DNA from: [Phialemoniopsis] sp. UDSM-2020
Taxonomy: Eukaryota > Ascomycota > Sordariomycetes > Thyridiales > Thyridiaceae
Assembly: GCA_018873225.1 (NCBI GenBank)
Contig: JAEILZ010000004.1
Span: 1,736,001-1,800,000, forward strand
Direction of reading: 5' to 3'
DNA length: 64,000 nucleotides
A program made the translations under genes and the position numbers. The notes beneath the pieces are model-generated. The model did not search any database and was not told the DNA's origin. It worked only from the letters and a program-made list of their open reading frames with translations. This document shows positions 24,495 to 37,700 of this stretch, piece after piece. Each line of letters opens with the position of its first letter. Position 1 is the stretch's first letter.

Positions 24495-26077
24495 TCACAG
24501 CTTGTACTCCACAAACAGAGGATCGAGCTTGGACTTCCACTCCGGCGGCAGCGCCTCGTAGATGCCCCGGACCTGCCTCTCCCCCGTCTTGCGGATCATC
24601 CAGAGGTGCTGGTACGGAATCCAGAGCGCGAAGAAGTAAGCCATCACCACCAGGGCCCGGGGCCGCCTCTGCGCCATAAAGTCGGCCAGGATCTCGGGCG
24701 ACCAGACGGAAAACGCCGCGAACCGCCGGCAGATGAGCACGTCGGCCTCGGTACCGCTGCGCACGGCGGCCTCGCACCACCCGACGTAGCTCAGCGTGCG
24801 CAGGTAGTAGTGCTTGGTCACCTTGTCCTCCATCTCGCGGTTGTCCGCCGCCTCGGGCAGGCTGTCGGGCCTGTCGAGCACCCACTCCAGGTGGGCGCGG
24901 TGCTTGGGGTCGAAGATCTCGTCCGGGTCAAAGTGCGGCGGCGAGTTGAGGAACCGCGTCATGCGGTCGCCGTGGCCGCCGGGCCCCGTGTTGGCGCCCA
25001 GGTGTCCCCGCGCGACCATGAAGACCTGGCCCACGCCGCGGCCCATTTGCATGAATTCCGACGGCGGCTCCCACGGGCTGACCGGCACGGTCTGGACCAG
25101 CGCAAAGATGTGGTTGAGCAGCTGTAGACTAGCAATAACGACGTGATCTGTCCGCTCGCTCGATAGTTGAGACACCGCGCGGCGCTGTTCGCGAAGAGCC
25201 ATGGCCAGGTATTGCTGCTGCAAGTTCCGATAGTGCTCCGCCCGGTCGTCTCCAGCCTCCACGTACTCAATCCATTGACTCAGGGCCGAGTGTGCCAGAA
25301 GTCCGTAGAGGATGCAATCGTTCTCAAAGGCCATATTGACCGTCTCCACGGCCCAGAGGTACTCGTTTGGGTTGGGCCGCGTGAAATACTCCTCGGGGAC
25401 CAGAGATCGTCGAAACGTCTTCGCTTGGTAAAGCAGGTAATGATGTAGCAGTCTCATCTCGGTGATGCGCCGTTCGCGTGTTTCTGGCAGGTCCAGCACG
25501 TCGACACTGCCGCCGGTATGGGCCGATGCCCCTGATGCACTACCTTCACCAATGATGGTTTCTACCTCCATTTCGCTGCCATGCGTCGTGTGCGCGCGAG
25601 ACGAAGCCGGAGTGGCTGCACCGTGCTGCGAGCCCTCTGGAGGAGAAATGGCCATGCCCATACTTTCAGAGCGAGAGTCCGTATTTGACTCATGAGGACT
25701 GTTGCTCGCTGCCGGCGACACGTCGTTGGGCGTGTGCGCCAAGCCTTGAGCGCCTCCCCTCGCCGATCGAGAACTTCGAGCGGCCGGTCTAGAACCACCA
25801 TCTCCATCGCCATTGGGATAGACGCACTCAACCAGGTGGCGGCTGCAGCCACTACAGGACGGCCGCTTCTCATCGCACTGGACGCGTCATTAGTCAGCTG
25901 AACACGATGGTAGAGGGCTTGCGGCAATAAGACGAAGGTCTACACCCGGCACTACACACTTACCTTGACGCGTCTTGCTTTACACCTTAGACAGCCAGTC
26001 CGAGACTTGCGATGGTAGAGTCTAGGGCCCGTTGGCCGTTGTGGCCCTTCGGGGTCGAGTGAGGCATTGCTTGCCAT
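24495..26077 (-). CDS. Zn2Cys6 binuclear-cluster transcription factor
   Basis: Two exons on the minus strand, 26077-25964 and 25877-24495, give 498 residues. The 86-nt intron (GTAAGT...TCCAG) splits the DNA-binding motif just before its third cysteine. The complete cluster reads C29-L-R-C32-x6-C39-x6-C46-x2-C49-x6-C56, the classical GAL4-type spacing, preceded by a basic run (HRKSRTG). A Ser/Pro-rich linker follows, then a helical C-terminal domain starting about residue 145 (LLHHYLLYQAKTFRRSL) that resembles the 'fungal-specific transcription factor domain 2' found in sterol-uptake-type (Upc2-like) and many other regulators. It acts in the nucleus. The target genes cannot be inferred, and the neighbours are not a metabolic cluster. 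The gene lies 561 bp downstream of the DUF2011 gene on the same strand. Confidence 0.92.
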
Positions 26078-26638
26078 GATTGCGAGTCTGAGAAAGGACG
26101 GACCCCGCCTTGCCTAAATTGAGCGTCTACTGTGTCGTTTCGAGGTGTCTTTCTCGAATATGCAGCTCTCTGAATATACACACGAGAGCCTTATCTCCGG
26201 ATCGCACACACAAGTACAGAAGGGGGGTAAAATTGATGGGCTAGGCATCAAATGTCAGACGGGGGATCAGCCCTATGAAATCCTGTCGCAGGGCTGCCTC
26301 TAGCCGGAGATCGACCCCACACCCGGAAAGTCGACCGTCAACTCCGCCCGCCGTCTGCTCAACGCCTGGCCTCCTTCATGCCCCTGGACTACGAAACGGC
26401 CCCCAATGCTTAGCTTCGGCCTGTCACACCCCGACTTTGATTCGGTCCCGAGCCGACTCGTCCGAAATGCCGCATTTTGCAGGACCAGGACCGGGCTTGG
26501 AAACGTGACACTGACTGTCTCTACAACACTTATCTGAGTGGACAAAGCATGGTATAGAAAGACAAGCCAGCATACTAGTGCTCATCGTCATAAATAGTCG
26601 TAAAGTGTTATGTACAGCTCCCTTCCTCGCGAAGGTCC
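26078..26638. other. Intergenic: promoter of Zn2Cys6 gene
   Basis: 561 bp between two same-strand genes. It holds the 3' flank of the DUF2011 gene and the promoter of the Zn2Cys6 regulator. No separate gene or motif was recognised. Confidence 0.65.
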
Positions 26639-27534
26639 TCACTCGCCATCCGACCCGGAGCTCTGATCTTCTGCTCCAGCGTCATCGCCATCCTTCCCGG
26701 CAAGTTTCTGCTCCTTGGCCTTTTGTCTCCTCTTCAACTTCTTCTCCCGGTTCAGGCGTTTCTTCTTCTCCCGCAGGTGCTCTTCCTTACTGATCTTGGA
26801 TTTCTCTGCGGCTGCAGCTTTCTCCTTCTTGGCCTTGTCCTTGGTTCTCAATGCTATCCTTCGCTTCTTCCCCGGCCGTCGCTTCTTCTTATCGGAGTCT
26901 CCGACAGGTTCACCTCCAGCAACAAGGTAATGCGATACCAGACCCTCCGTAGACCCCCAACCATGCTCCCCCAGAGCGCGCAGCTGCTTTGCAGAGAGTA
27001 CTACCCTCCTCACTCTCCACGGTACCTCCAGACCCCAGTTCCTCCGGCTAGCCCCCTTGATCACGTCCTCGCCGCTCACAGCCGCGAAGTCAAAGGCGTC
27101 CTTGCGCTCTCCTGTGGGCTCTCCTATGACGTAGTACTCCAGCGGCCTGTCCGCCACCAGCGAGCCAGCGTTGCCGTCCGCCATTGCCGCGTCTTCGTCG
27201 GCCAGAATCACAACTTTGGGCGCCGGCGCATCGCCTGCAGGTGCAGAGAAAAGGCGAAACTCGAACTCCTCCTCTGCGGCGGGCGCCTCGGCATCGTCCT
27301 CGACGGGCGGCGCTGGTGCGGCCACGTCGGGGCCGACACTCACATCGAGTCCTAACAGGCGGGCTAGTTGCGCCCGTGCTTCGGCATCCTCCGCCTCGTC
27401 GTGACTGCGGTCGTCCTCACCAGACGACTCGCCGTAGAGCTCCTCGCGCCTCACTCTGTGGCTCATGTCAGTGGACCGGGAAGTGTTGCTTTCGTGATCG
27501 CGTCATACCTCTTGGCATCCGGTACTTCGAACAT
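26639..27534 (-). CDS. DUF2011-family nuclear protein
   Basis: Two exons on the minus strand, 27534-27509 and 27455-26639, give 280 residues. The first exon is only 26 nt and encodes MFEVPDAKR; splicing (GTATGA...CCACAG, 53 nt) produces MFEVPDAKRVRREELYG, which matches the conserved start I know for fungal DUF2011 proteins. The alternative ATG inside the intron (MSHRVRREEL) is in frame but would lose this motif. After an acidic Ala/Pro/Glu-rich part comes the conserved middle (EFEFRLFSAP, PLEYYVIGEP, ASRRNWGLEVPWRVRRVVLS), and the last 80 residues are a long Lys/Arg-rich helix with several nuclear or nucleolar localisation-like clusters. The molecular role is unknown; composition suggests a nuclear, possibly ribosome-biogenesis protein. 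Confidence 0.82.
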
Positions 27535-29535
27535 GTTTAGTTGCTAGGTTGCTTTTGGGAAACGACAGGCGCTGCTTGCTCCCCAAATCCAGATATGTGA
27601 GGTCCTCGATGAAGCTCGCCTAGATTTTGGCGACAATCCTCAGGCGGTCCGAATGGAAACCCCCTTCGTTTCGATAATATTATGGCCGTGTATATGTGGA
27701 GTAATAGTGATGTCAATTGAGGAGTTGTACTGAGGAAGGGTTGGTATCTCCACCGCCTTGTTGCTGAGCATGCAATGCATTCAATTATGAATTTCACATA
27801 CGCAGCGGGTGAGAAAGTCTGCAGCGAGGGTGCAGCACAGCGATTGTCAGCTGCAATCAGCTGGCTTGTAATAGCGTGGCTTTTGATAAGATTGGGCCGG
27901 CACAGCACTTGAGATTGGCATGTTTCGGCCAGATTAGTAGCGCACATTAATTGACCCAGTTAGCCGCCCCGGGTCCCGTAATCAAGTGCAAGAGGCCCGA
28001 AAACCTGGTTACACAGCGCCAAAGGGCGTAAGCCGCATCATCTCAGCCTGCACGTCATGACCCTTTGGGCAAGAGCCCAGTGCGAATGAGAGCAAACAGC
28101 GGAAAAACACCCAACAAACAGTCCCGACGGTGCGGTTCGAGTGATCCATGTTCCTGTTGGAACCAACAGGAAAATGACAAGGAGGGTGTGAACCGAAGAA
28201 GTCTCCATGCTCCATGTCACACATACCCGTACGTACATGGAGACAAGTCCCTTTTCCGACATGCCGGGAAGCACAACCCGGCCGAGACTGGATTGAGGAA
28301 TAAAAAGAGGGAGGGTGGCACTGCTAACGAAAAAGCCCCCCGGGAAACACCAACCAAAGAGTCTCCAGCGAAAGAATCCCACCTCCCCGGTCACATTCGC
28401 TGGCAAGTGGACAAGCCTTTTTTTTTTTGGTGCTCAGCCGCACGCCGGCGTTCGTTTTTTCCCCATTGAGCAAATATAGACGAGAACGCAAGGCACTTGT
28501 ATGTCCATCTAAGGTTTCAGCTGCCGGTGCTACTGTAGCCTTGATCTACCTAAAGTACTTCAGCTTGCGTGCAGATGCGGCCCCCGTGTGTGGAGAGAGC
28601 TTTTTAAAAAGTGGCTTGCCCTGCCGCCCCCGTTTTGTTGATCTGGGAAACTTTAACCTGACTTCATACTCGTCACTTTCTGTTGTGAAACGTGGGTTTA
28701 AAGATCACCAGGCTGATGTCTATGTGTCATGCTGGCATAAGCCAATGGGGAAATGACTAAAGCCAACGCCTTGTCTCACGGAATCTCTCTTGCTCTCTAT
28801 TCTGAACTTCTCCCCTTTCTCTCGAACTGCTCCAAGCTATCACTTTTACATCTTTCCTTCAAATCCTGCTTTGCAATCGTAAATGAAGCACTAGTTGCCG
28901 CAAGCCAATAGTCTTTCATCGTGTCCGTCACACAGACCACCCTTCGATATGAGCACATATAAATCTCGGTCTTTTGTTATGCCAACTCGTTCTGCTCCAA
29001 CCGCAAGGACCTTCCTACGATGATTTACTTATACGGAATGGAAAATGTTCGTGTCCAGCGCGCAAAACGGTGCTATCAGGATGCGATGCTCGTCGTCAGT
29101 GAAAAACAGTGCTAAAGAAAGCCGCCCAAACACCCAACACCTCCAGCGCCTTGCTGTCTTGGACAACTGATCTGTCGTCATGCTCGCGTTGCCCGAAAGG
29201 CCAAAGCACCATGCCACCCCAAAACCTCAAAGACTCAGTTTCTTCCATGTCGAGGGGAATGGTACCCAGAGACCACTTGGGTGCTCAGACACTGGAAGAC
29301 GGTCTCCACCCGACTGGATATTGTTACAGGTATCGTGCAGTTCCGACAGATCCAGAGTCTTGCCGGAACTTATTGCCTTGCACCCGCTGACTGATGTGTG
29401 GTCTTGCCACCTGAATCTTGCGTTGATGCCTCAACAAATGCTGCTCTCGTGCCCAATGGTTCTAGAGAGGCGTATACTCCGGCTGGCTAATCTCTTTCAG
29501 TGAGTTTGTAATCCGTTCTAGCGCCCGGAATCTGT
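27535..29535. other. Intergenic, no supported gene
   Basis: Two kilobases between the DUF2011 start and the 3' end of the NDT80/VIB-1-like gene. It includes a run of T at about 28,421-28,432 and CT-rich blocks near 28.78-28.87 kb. Short open frames have no family resemblance. Confidence 0.6.
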
Positions 29536-31708
29536 CTAGTTCGCACTCCACGAGTAGTGGCTCATGGCATCGAATCCTCCTCTCTGAGCAGGATAAGTCT
29601 GGGGCGGAGACTGATGCTCTCCTTTTGCCCCGCCGCCCGACTTGTATTGATCATGGAAAGCGTAAGGCCTGTTCTCGCCGTTTGCATACGTCGTGGCAGT
29701 GGCCTCGCCTGCCGTCGTCGTCCAGGAGTTCGGAGACGGGAAATAGTCCCTCGGTGGCGGCGCCGGACCGGTCGCAGAGGACGGATTCGACATGTTGCCC
29801 TCAGACGCAGCAGCACCATACGCTGGTGGCTGTGACTGTTGTGGGCTGATCTCGCTAGAGTTGCCGCCCACGCCGCCGTATGGCGGACCATAGCGATACT
29901 CGCCCGGACCATCATTATTCGCAATCGAACTACTGCTGTGGATGGATTGGTGGCTCGCATGCCGTGGACTCTTTGAAGGTCTGGGGTTGCTGTCGACGTA
30001 CCGTGGAACGCTCAGGCTGTTGTCCGACGTCGTGGGGATTGACACTTGCGACGGTGCCGAGGTTCCATGGATGTAGGCATATTGCGTCCGGATTGGCGCT
30101 GACTGCTGGTCGTTTGTTGCGAGCGACAGCTGCATCGATGGCATAGATGTCTGCAGAGACAGGTCCTGAGGCTCGGAACTGAACGTTTGCGCCCCGGACA
30201 ACGGCATTTTCTGGTACGGATCGGCTGCAATGGTTGTCGTTGGGTAACTACCGGTACCGGATACCGGAGCCGGCATTTGTGATGGGTTCCATGTCGTCGG
30301 GTATGAACTGCTACTCCTGTCAGCTTTTGATCCTCAACCCCAGATTTCCCCTCAATCAATATTTGAAGAACTGACAACCCCCAGCTTCAAGTTTCCAGGC
30401 ACTTACTTTGATCTCATCGCAATGGGGCTTGTTGGCAGCTTGGGACCAGACGTGAAGGTGAAAGCCGACCTGGGTACTTCCATATTCAGAGCTCTCGCCT
30501 TGTCGTGTGGTTTGATTGCCAAAGGTCCAGCAACAATCCCGAGTCCAGTCTCGACCAGCGCCTGTCCCCTGGACCCAGCACTTGAACCCAAAAGTGGGAT
30601 CTCTTTCCTTGCCTGGAAGTTCCTTGGACTTCGTCCTCGGACAACAATGGGCGCCGTCGTCGATTCGGTGAGGACAATCTTCGTTCCGCTAGCCAACGTC
30701 CCTACCACCTTGAGATGGAGCACAAAGTGCTGCTGGAGTTCTTTCCGCCTCCCATTATTCGCGGTGGCTCTGAGTTCAAGGATTAGCACACCACGGGGAG
30801 AGAATGGAGTTGGGCTGTGAGAATGCTTACATTCGAAATTGCAATCGCCGCCAACCTATAGGGTATACCGCATACTCTCCGTCGCTGTCCGTGCCGTCAT
30901 CTTGGAAAGGGATCAGCGGCAACGATGGTGGCTCCTGGTCAGGCCCTTGATTGATCTCGGGAGAGTTTGGCGGCGGGGTTTTCCAGGGGATAACAATGAG
31001 TCGGACTGGATGTCCATCCACAGATTCGATTGCCGAGATGGTCACCTCGGTATTGTTGACGGGGACTGTTTCTCCTGCCTCAGTCATGATCGAAAGTTGG
31101 CCACGCGGTGTGATCAACGAGCCACTGATCTGAAAGAGGTTCCTTCGGTAACACGTCAATTCCGGCTGCAGTATGGATCCGTCGTTGGAATTGGACGGCA
31201 TTTCCGAGAGAAAGAACATGCCGTGCAGTTGGGCAGATAGCTCAAGCTGCTGAATCCGGCCATGCTGATCGAGAATCGTGTGCTTGTCCTGCACCCTCCT
31301 AAACGAAAGCAGTTTGTGGTCATGGTTAACCCCTAGTTTGGAGCCATCGTCCCTTAGATCCTGGACAATTTCGGTGTATGGTGGCTGTTCGGTTTGTGAA
31401 TAGGGCCTCTTCAGGTTGGGAAAGCTGTGATGCGCCCCTAGAGACGGGTGGTTCTGCCTCTCGTACGCGTCTGCCTCTTCCTGGGAGTAACGACTATAGG
31501 GGTACGCGTGATGATCCATGCTTGGGTGGCTACTTCTCGGCCGCCCGAGATGATGCGCTGTGGCCGAAGTGTTTGGGACGCCTGGGTCTAAGCCGTGGTT
31601 GAATCGACCTGCAGGCATTTGCATCTGTCCACCATAGTTGGACCAGAGATTGTTATGGCCAGGCTCCTTCAGCTCTGCCATGGTTACTGAGTAAGTGGCA
31701 GCCGACAT
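29536..31708 (-). CDS. vib-1: NDT80/PhoG-family transcription factor, VIB-1/XprG-like
   Basis: Three exons on the minus strand (31708-30831, 30769-30407, 30316-29536) give 673 residues; introns are 61 and 90 nt with GTAAGC/CTCAG and GTAAGT/GACAG ends. The NDT80 DNA-binding domain (p53-like immunoglobulin fold) runs from about residue 150 to 350. It contains ELSAQLHGMFF, ELTCYRRNLFQISGS, the PWKTPP turn, GWRRLQFRIATANNGRRKEL across the first splice junction, and IVVRGRSPRNFQ. The tail is a disordered Ser/Pro/Tyr-rich activation-like region. In Neurospora, VIB-1 controls secreted proteases and cellulases, glucose de-repression and heterokaryon incompatibility; XprG/PhoG has similar protease and starvation roles in Aspergillus. 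These roles are inferred from family membership. The downstream ATG at 31681 (ACCATGG) is an alternative start that would remove nine residues. Confidence 0.88.
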
Positions 31709-31716
31709 GTGAACAT
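31684..31716 (-). promoter_or_regulatory. Possible overlapping upstream ORF before vib-1-like start
   Basis: An ATG at 31716-31714 opens an 11-codon frame that overlaps the first main ATG (31708) out of frame and stops with TAA two bases before the second in-frame main ATG (31681, context ACCATGG). If this is in the mRNA, ribosomes that translate it would end right beside the second start. The transcription start is unknown, so this is a suggestion only. Confidence 0.35.
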
Positions 31717-34700
31717 GTCTGCCCTCGCTGAGACAAGAAACGTTGCCAGATGTCGACCGTTCACAGAACGAACAGGGCTGATAGCTGCCAGGTTGTCGAG
31801 TAGTGCGAAGACAAACAACAATTCGCAACTTCCCTCGGTGTTTCCTTTACAACCCTTTGCGAGCCTAGCCAAATCCAAAGGAAGAGAAACCACGATATCC
31901 GATTGACAACAGCCGCGACTGGATCCAGAGATACCAAAAAAATAAGGTGATAGTGAAAGGTGGTGTTGGCAGACGGGTAGAGATGTATACTTGTATGTGA
32001 TACGGTAGATGCTGGAGGGGTGTATTTTATGAAAGACCTCCGGCAGTGACCTGGGGGTGGACCAGAGCTAGACCACGCAGGGCTTTGCCAATGCAGTAGC
32101 AAGTCCAAGGCCACCTCAAGGTTGAGGATCAAGGCCAAGTGGGAAACTGGAGACAGGGCCGTTTTAGTACAAAGTCACACGCTGGAGCGCAGTGCATGTA
32201 ACCGTACAGGGAAGGAGATGGAGAAAACGGGGCGATCTCGCAGGCGGATGACAAGGTCAGTAAGTCGAGATGGGGGTACCATACGCGATGTCGCTCGAGG
32301 GAGGTCCCCCGTCAGAGCGGAACTAGGTACGAACCCCCTCCAGGTCCCTTCGCCCATACACCCTTTGCTAATGAACGGGATTGCAAAGAATGGCCGGGTG
32401 ACCCTTACAGAAGTCGACCCGGACTGGTGACTTCATGAGCATCGAGATGGGGTCCGAGCCGAAGGGGATGGACGGTCAACAAGTAGCGATCTGATTCGTC
32501 CCGTCTGGTGGAAATCAATGCCTGGAAGAACCGAGAAAACAAAAGCATACGGCGCAAAACGACATATGAGCAGTGTCTCAACAAATGATATGGCAGTACC
32601 TGTGGAACCAAGATGGAAGGAGCTCCTGCTAAGGTACAGATTCGAGAGGGCAGAGCGGCATGCCCGTCCCCTGGCTCGTTTTTGCCGAACACACACAAAT
32701 CATCACTGTGTATGTGTGTGTGTGTACGGAGCATGTACATACCCATGTCCCCTCGTTTCTCAGATGTTTGATCGAGTAGGTACCTACCGACCCTTGCGAG
32801 TGTGGCCATCTCGTTGCAAATGCGGATGTGCTTCCAGGAGGGACGGAGAGGGACAGCCAGGAATGACATGGGTCGTAGGTAGGGAGGGAGTCGCCGGGGG
32901 CTTCCCGCCGTCTAGACAAGAGAAGAATGGGGTAGGGGGCCTTGTCAAAAACACAGGACTGTGAGTGAGTGGTAAGTGGTCTGTAAGCACACCCCTCCGG
33001 CTGGTCCAATCCAAAGACAGTCAAGAAGCGTCTCCTCTCCCTCCCTCCATGACCCTTGTAGGTTCAGATCAGGGGCACCTGATTAGAGAATAATCCTCCG
33101 GTGACTCTGAATGGGTTAGAGGCCCGCATTTTCTAGAAGACCGTTGGGTGAACGCACCGATTCAGAGGCTGGAAAGGGAAAGGTGGGCAAGCAGGGGATA
33201 GGGAGAACAAAAGATGGTTCAGCAAATTGGTCTCTCTGGCCAACCGAGCTTACATTTGGGCTGGTGTCCACCGACATGGGTCTTCCCTCCCTCCTACTGA
33301 CCCCGGTCACTAGCAATTACACAACCCGGCAGCCAAAACGATCTGGTTCTCAAGCCGCCCGACCAAGACCAAAAGTAGTTGGAGGTACCGCCTAACGGGT
33401 TATTACTTATAGAAGCCGTTATATATATCCACATGTGCTGTGGTTTTTCTTTTCAAGCCTCTCTGTTTGCTCATTGTGGCCGTCGAGGAGATACATTGGT
33501 GGTCCGCGACTATCAAGGCCTCTCGCAAACAGTCCTGACAAAATCATTCCGCCCCAGAAAAGGTGGAGAGCAGTGCAATCGGGGAATAGCACAAGTATTA
33601 AAATTCTCGTGCAGACTAGACTGTAGACACACGCTCATCCAGGAACGGCGTTCATATCCGTGGCCAAGGCGGATCGGCAGTCGTCGATGGGCGGAAAAGA
33701 GAGGTCAACCAACACAAGATGCGATTGGTGACAACAGGTAGCAAAGATGAAAAACTACGCGACTGAAGTCGTGTAAGTGTCCAGGGGGGATGCCTCGAAC
33801 GTGCTATTGCACTTGAAGGCACTACTTGAAAAGAAGAACAAGGACAGGCGAAATAGAATAATAATGGAAATAATAATGAAAAAACACCCCAATCATAAGC
33901 GTCCAGCATTCCTGGAGCCTTGCCTCTTGGGGCGATCATACATTGGTTAATGGCAAGCATGTGGCAGCCGTTCACGCCGTGAGGCATTGAACCCACCGGA
34001 TTGGCAATGCCACCGGATCCTGGTCGTCCTGCCATGTACATGTATGTGTGCGCTTTCGATATCGGCCGAGAGCGAAAGGTCGGTCTGTGTCCCGGAGCAC
34101 TTCGCACATGGCTTGAAAGAACCACGATTCGCTCATCGTCGTCAAGGGCTCATGGTTGGGGGCATGTATCTTCGCATGCAAGTGAGCAGCAAGGTCCGCC
34201 AACTTTAGCGACAACGCTTGATCGTTGCTATGATGGATGTACACACATAGTAGGCCTGTGGGCATCAAATACACCAAAGGCTCCGTAGTGGGCAAAATAG
34301 TACGTACATAGGTATCTAGGCATGCGCCTGGTTCATGGTTGACAGGGTCATGACCAAGGCGTTTTTGACAAGACGTTGATCAATTAAACATTGACGACAG
34401 GTGGCCTTGAAAGTGGATGCGGGGATGGGGAAGAGAGAGAGAGAGGGAGAGAGCTCTTCAGAGAGGCTTTGACACTACGACCTGGAAGCGCGAGAAGGGA
34501 TGAAAAGTGCGGGAAGAGTAACTTTGTTTGGGCGAGAGGGTTGGGGTGGATGAGATGGTCGTGGTGGTAGTGGTGGGTGTGTGCATTGATGCTGGTGATG
34601 ATGATGGTGGTGGTGTGGGCGTTGAAAAGAGCGAGCAGTGAACTGAATGATGGACGGACTGTGGGCGCGATGGAGAGAGAAAGAGAGATGTGCATGTGCT

Positions 34701-37700
34701 AGGGGAGCTAATGTAAGGCAGGTGCTTTCCCGGGCCTATTATGGTAGGCGTGGAGGTCGAGGAAGCCGTGGGAGGGCACTTGTGGCAGGGATATTCGAGC
34801 CGGGCCCCAGTGTTTTTGCCCCGACTCGACCACCCCCCCGTGGCCGCCCCAGGCCAGACAGAGCCTTGAAGGGCGACCAAGGCGTTGTGGGCATCGAGTC
34901 TGTGGACGGGGGTCTCGGGCGGATGTGCAGTGTTAGCTCCCTTGTCGGTGAGCTAAGCTCCCTAGCTCCCCATTTAGCAGCGCCCTAAGGTACCTTGCTT
35001 TAGCACATCAAGGTGCGCTAGCTCGCTAACAACCGGTCTCTCCACGAGGGGAGAAAGGCATGCGCCTAAAGTAGCGTGGGAACATTTGAACCCTCTGGTT
35101 CACTAGTCGTGCTAGTCAAGCCTCGACTAACGGGCGCGTTTTGACGACATGCCAGGATGGGCAATACAACAGCCGATAGCAGACTTGAACCATCTTTAAC
35201 ACTTAATCCACCGAGGCACTTGGCTTTTGAAGGAGCTGCTTTGCCCAGCGAGGAGTCTTGCTTTTTTGTGGGCGTCTAATTTGCCAGAGTGGCGCTTATC
35301 GAACGATGCCGTACAGACCAGTTGACATGGAGGTGAGCACTTTTGCGTGTGGATGTGATCAAGATGCTGCAGCATAGCGACTCGATGCCTTGTCGACGGA
35401 AACGGTTCCGTGAACCTTGGCCTGTCTCCCTGTTCACTAGTGTCACCATCCCAATTCGACCGCTTCGCTTCGCTCAACATAGCAAGCAAGAAATGAGATC
35501 TTTCTTTCCTCCCCTCTTTCTCTCTGGATCGCGTGTTGATTTTTCGCCACCGATTACTAGAGACCTTACTCATGCGAGAGGAGAGCATGTCCTAGGGTTG
35601 GATGGAGATCAGGAGCGATCGCTGTCACGTAGTCATCCCATCGACAATTGAGCACACACCTACACAAGTGGCCCACGATCTGCATACGCGAACGGGAGTG
35701 CAGCTTTGAACACCATTGCATATCGTCGATAAGGGTGGTTACATCACCGAGGCAGCTCGCCCAACGGACCCCGGTACTTCGCCATTGGCGCGCAGCATGT
35801 GCTCCCAGGATGGGATCAGCCGCCGCAGAGCGTGCCGGAAGCATCGCCTGGTGGTCAGGGCTCTCTGGTGGTAACTTAAAAGAACCGTGACGTGCATTTC
35901 TCTAGGTAAGAGGGACATATTTTAGGCAGGCCTACGAGTACGAAAGATCAGAGTCTGCATCTCCCCCTCCTTCACGGTGGCGATCACTCCCTACAGGGGA
36001 GGGACGGAGGCAAGACGACGTTGGGTGCATCTGGACTGCATGCCACCCGAACTGCAAGGCCAGGGGTAAAGCTGTGATTGGAAGAACGGCGCAGGAGGGG
36101 GAGAGAAATTGGACAAGACGGATTCTGCATCATTCAGCAACGGTAGAGCCCGGTAGAGAATCGCCAATGAACTGTGACTTGGGGACGGGAATGCATTCAT
36201 GAGTTGCTCTAATCCATGTGTTCTGCCAGTCCGGTGGGTATTCCGGCAACTCAGCAGCGTCTTTAAGGTGCTCTTTAGCATCCTTGACTTCTAGGATGGC
36301 CCAAGTCTCCAGACTAGTCGTGGCCAGGTTCAATTGATCTTCCTTCGTGTTGCTCCGGGCCGAGTCGGGTTGTGCTTGTCGAGAAAAACGGCCGCGGCGG
36401 TCTTCGAGTCCTTGTCAAGAACAAATGCCCTGCTTAAGTCTCGTGCCTCACTCAATGTCCTGGTTAGCATTGTTACTTGCATCTTGCTGTCGACCGCTTC
36501 GTCTGATACCTAGGCATGCTGCTCTGACGATTCAAGATTCCCAGTCCCATGTTGAAGCCAAGGATGCTCGGCACCTCACCCCCAGCCACCGCTTTTTGTC
36601 CGTACACTGCATACCTACCTCTTACAACAGTCGTCCCATCAGCAAAAGACCCTCGTCCGGCATTTACAATCGTGAAGCTACCCACCATACCGACCAGCTC
36701 AGGCTACCGCACGGCGTCTAGCTCTACTCCGTACATGCGTCTGATGGTGCCATTCTGGGTCAGACAGCAAGTCAAGTGAGACAGGTACCTTGCCGCCTTC
36801 GCCAGTCATGGCAACCGCTCTCGTCTGCTTACCCACCCAAGTGTTCTGATAGGTATCAATTCTGATGTCAGCTTTCACAAGTATTGTACAGACGCGTCTG
36901 CACGGTGACAATGTGAGTGGGAATGTGCACTTGGGACCCCCACTGCGCTGAGCATCAGTACCTACTTTGCCTGCGCTTCGCGACGACAGCTTCAGTAGGT
37001 CACAACATCCTTCTTGCAGACCCACGCTCCTCCTTGCTTCACTCATGTCGCAACCAAGCCCATCCACTCGAGGCTTGTCAGGGAATGGGACAGGGATCCG
37101 CGATGCTAAGGTTTTCGACCTCTCCACAGGCTAGGTTTGCAGCCTCTTCACCATCCAGCCTCTAGGGGAGCAGACCGAGGAGTGGAGTCTGGTGGATGAT
37201 GCATCGTCGTGTTGGAGAACGTTGCAGCCACAAAGGTATTGGGAAAAGTCAGGGGCGCTGACCGGCGAATTTCTGTGAGATCTGCTCAGGGAATGGGACT
37301 TAGCCCCAGATGTGGTATGTGCACATGGCTTCCCACTCTCGCCAAGCTGTACGTAGTAGACTCACGACAGTCGACTGGATGGGCATTGACGAAATCGAGA
37401 CACTGCTGGCTCACAGGTCGGTGTTTTGTCAGGGAGGTGTTCTACAGGTTTGTTAAGCTTCTCTACCGGGTAGAGGTATTGAGTTGAGGACTAGTTATGC
37501 GTCATGGCTAACAATCTCTGATAGAGTGCACAGCGAGGTGAAAGAAGTACAGGGGTAGCAGTTTGAGCGGTTATATTCGATGTACTTGCAGCACTTATCT
37601 TTGACCTTGACTACTTTACCTACCCAAGGTAGCCAGCCGCGGGTTACTTCGTACGTGACAAGTCGGCAGACATGTCTGACAGATACTGTACCGTCATCCC

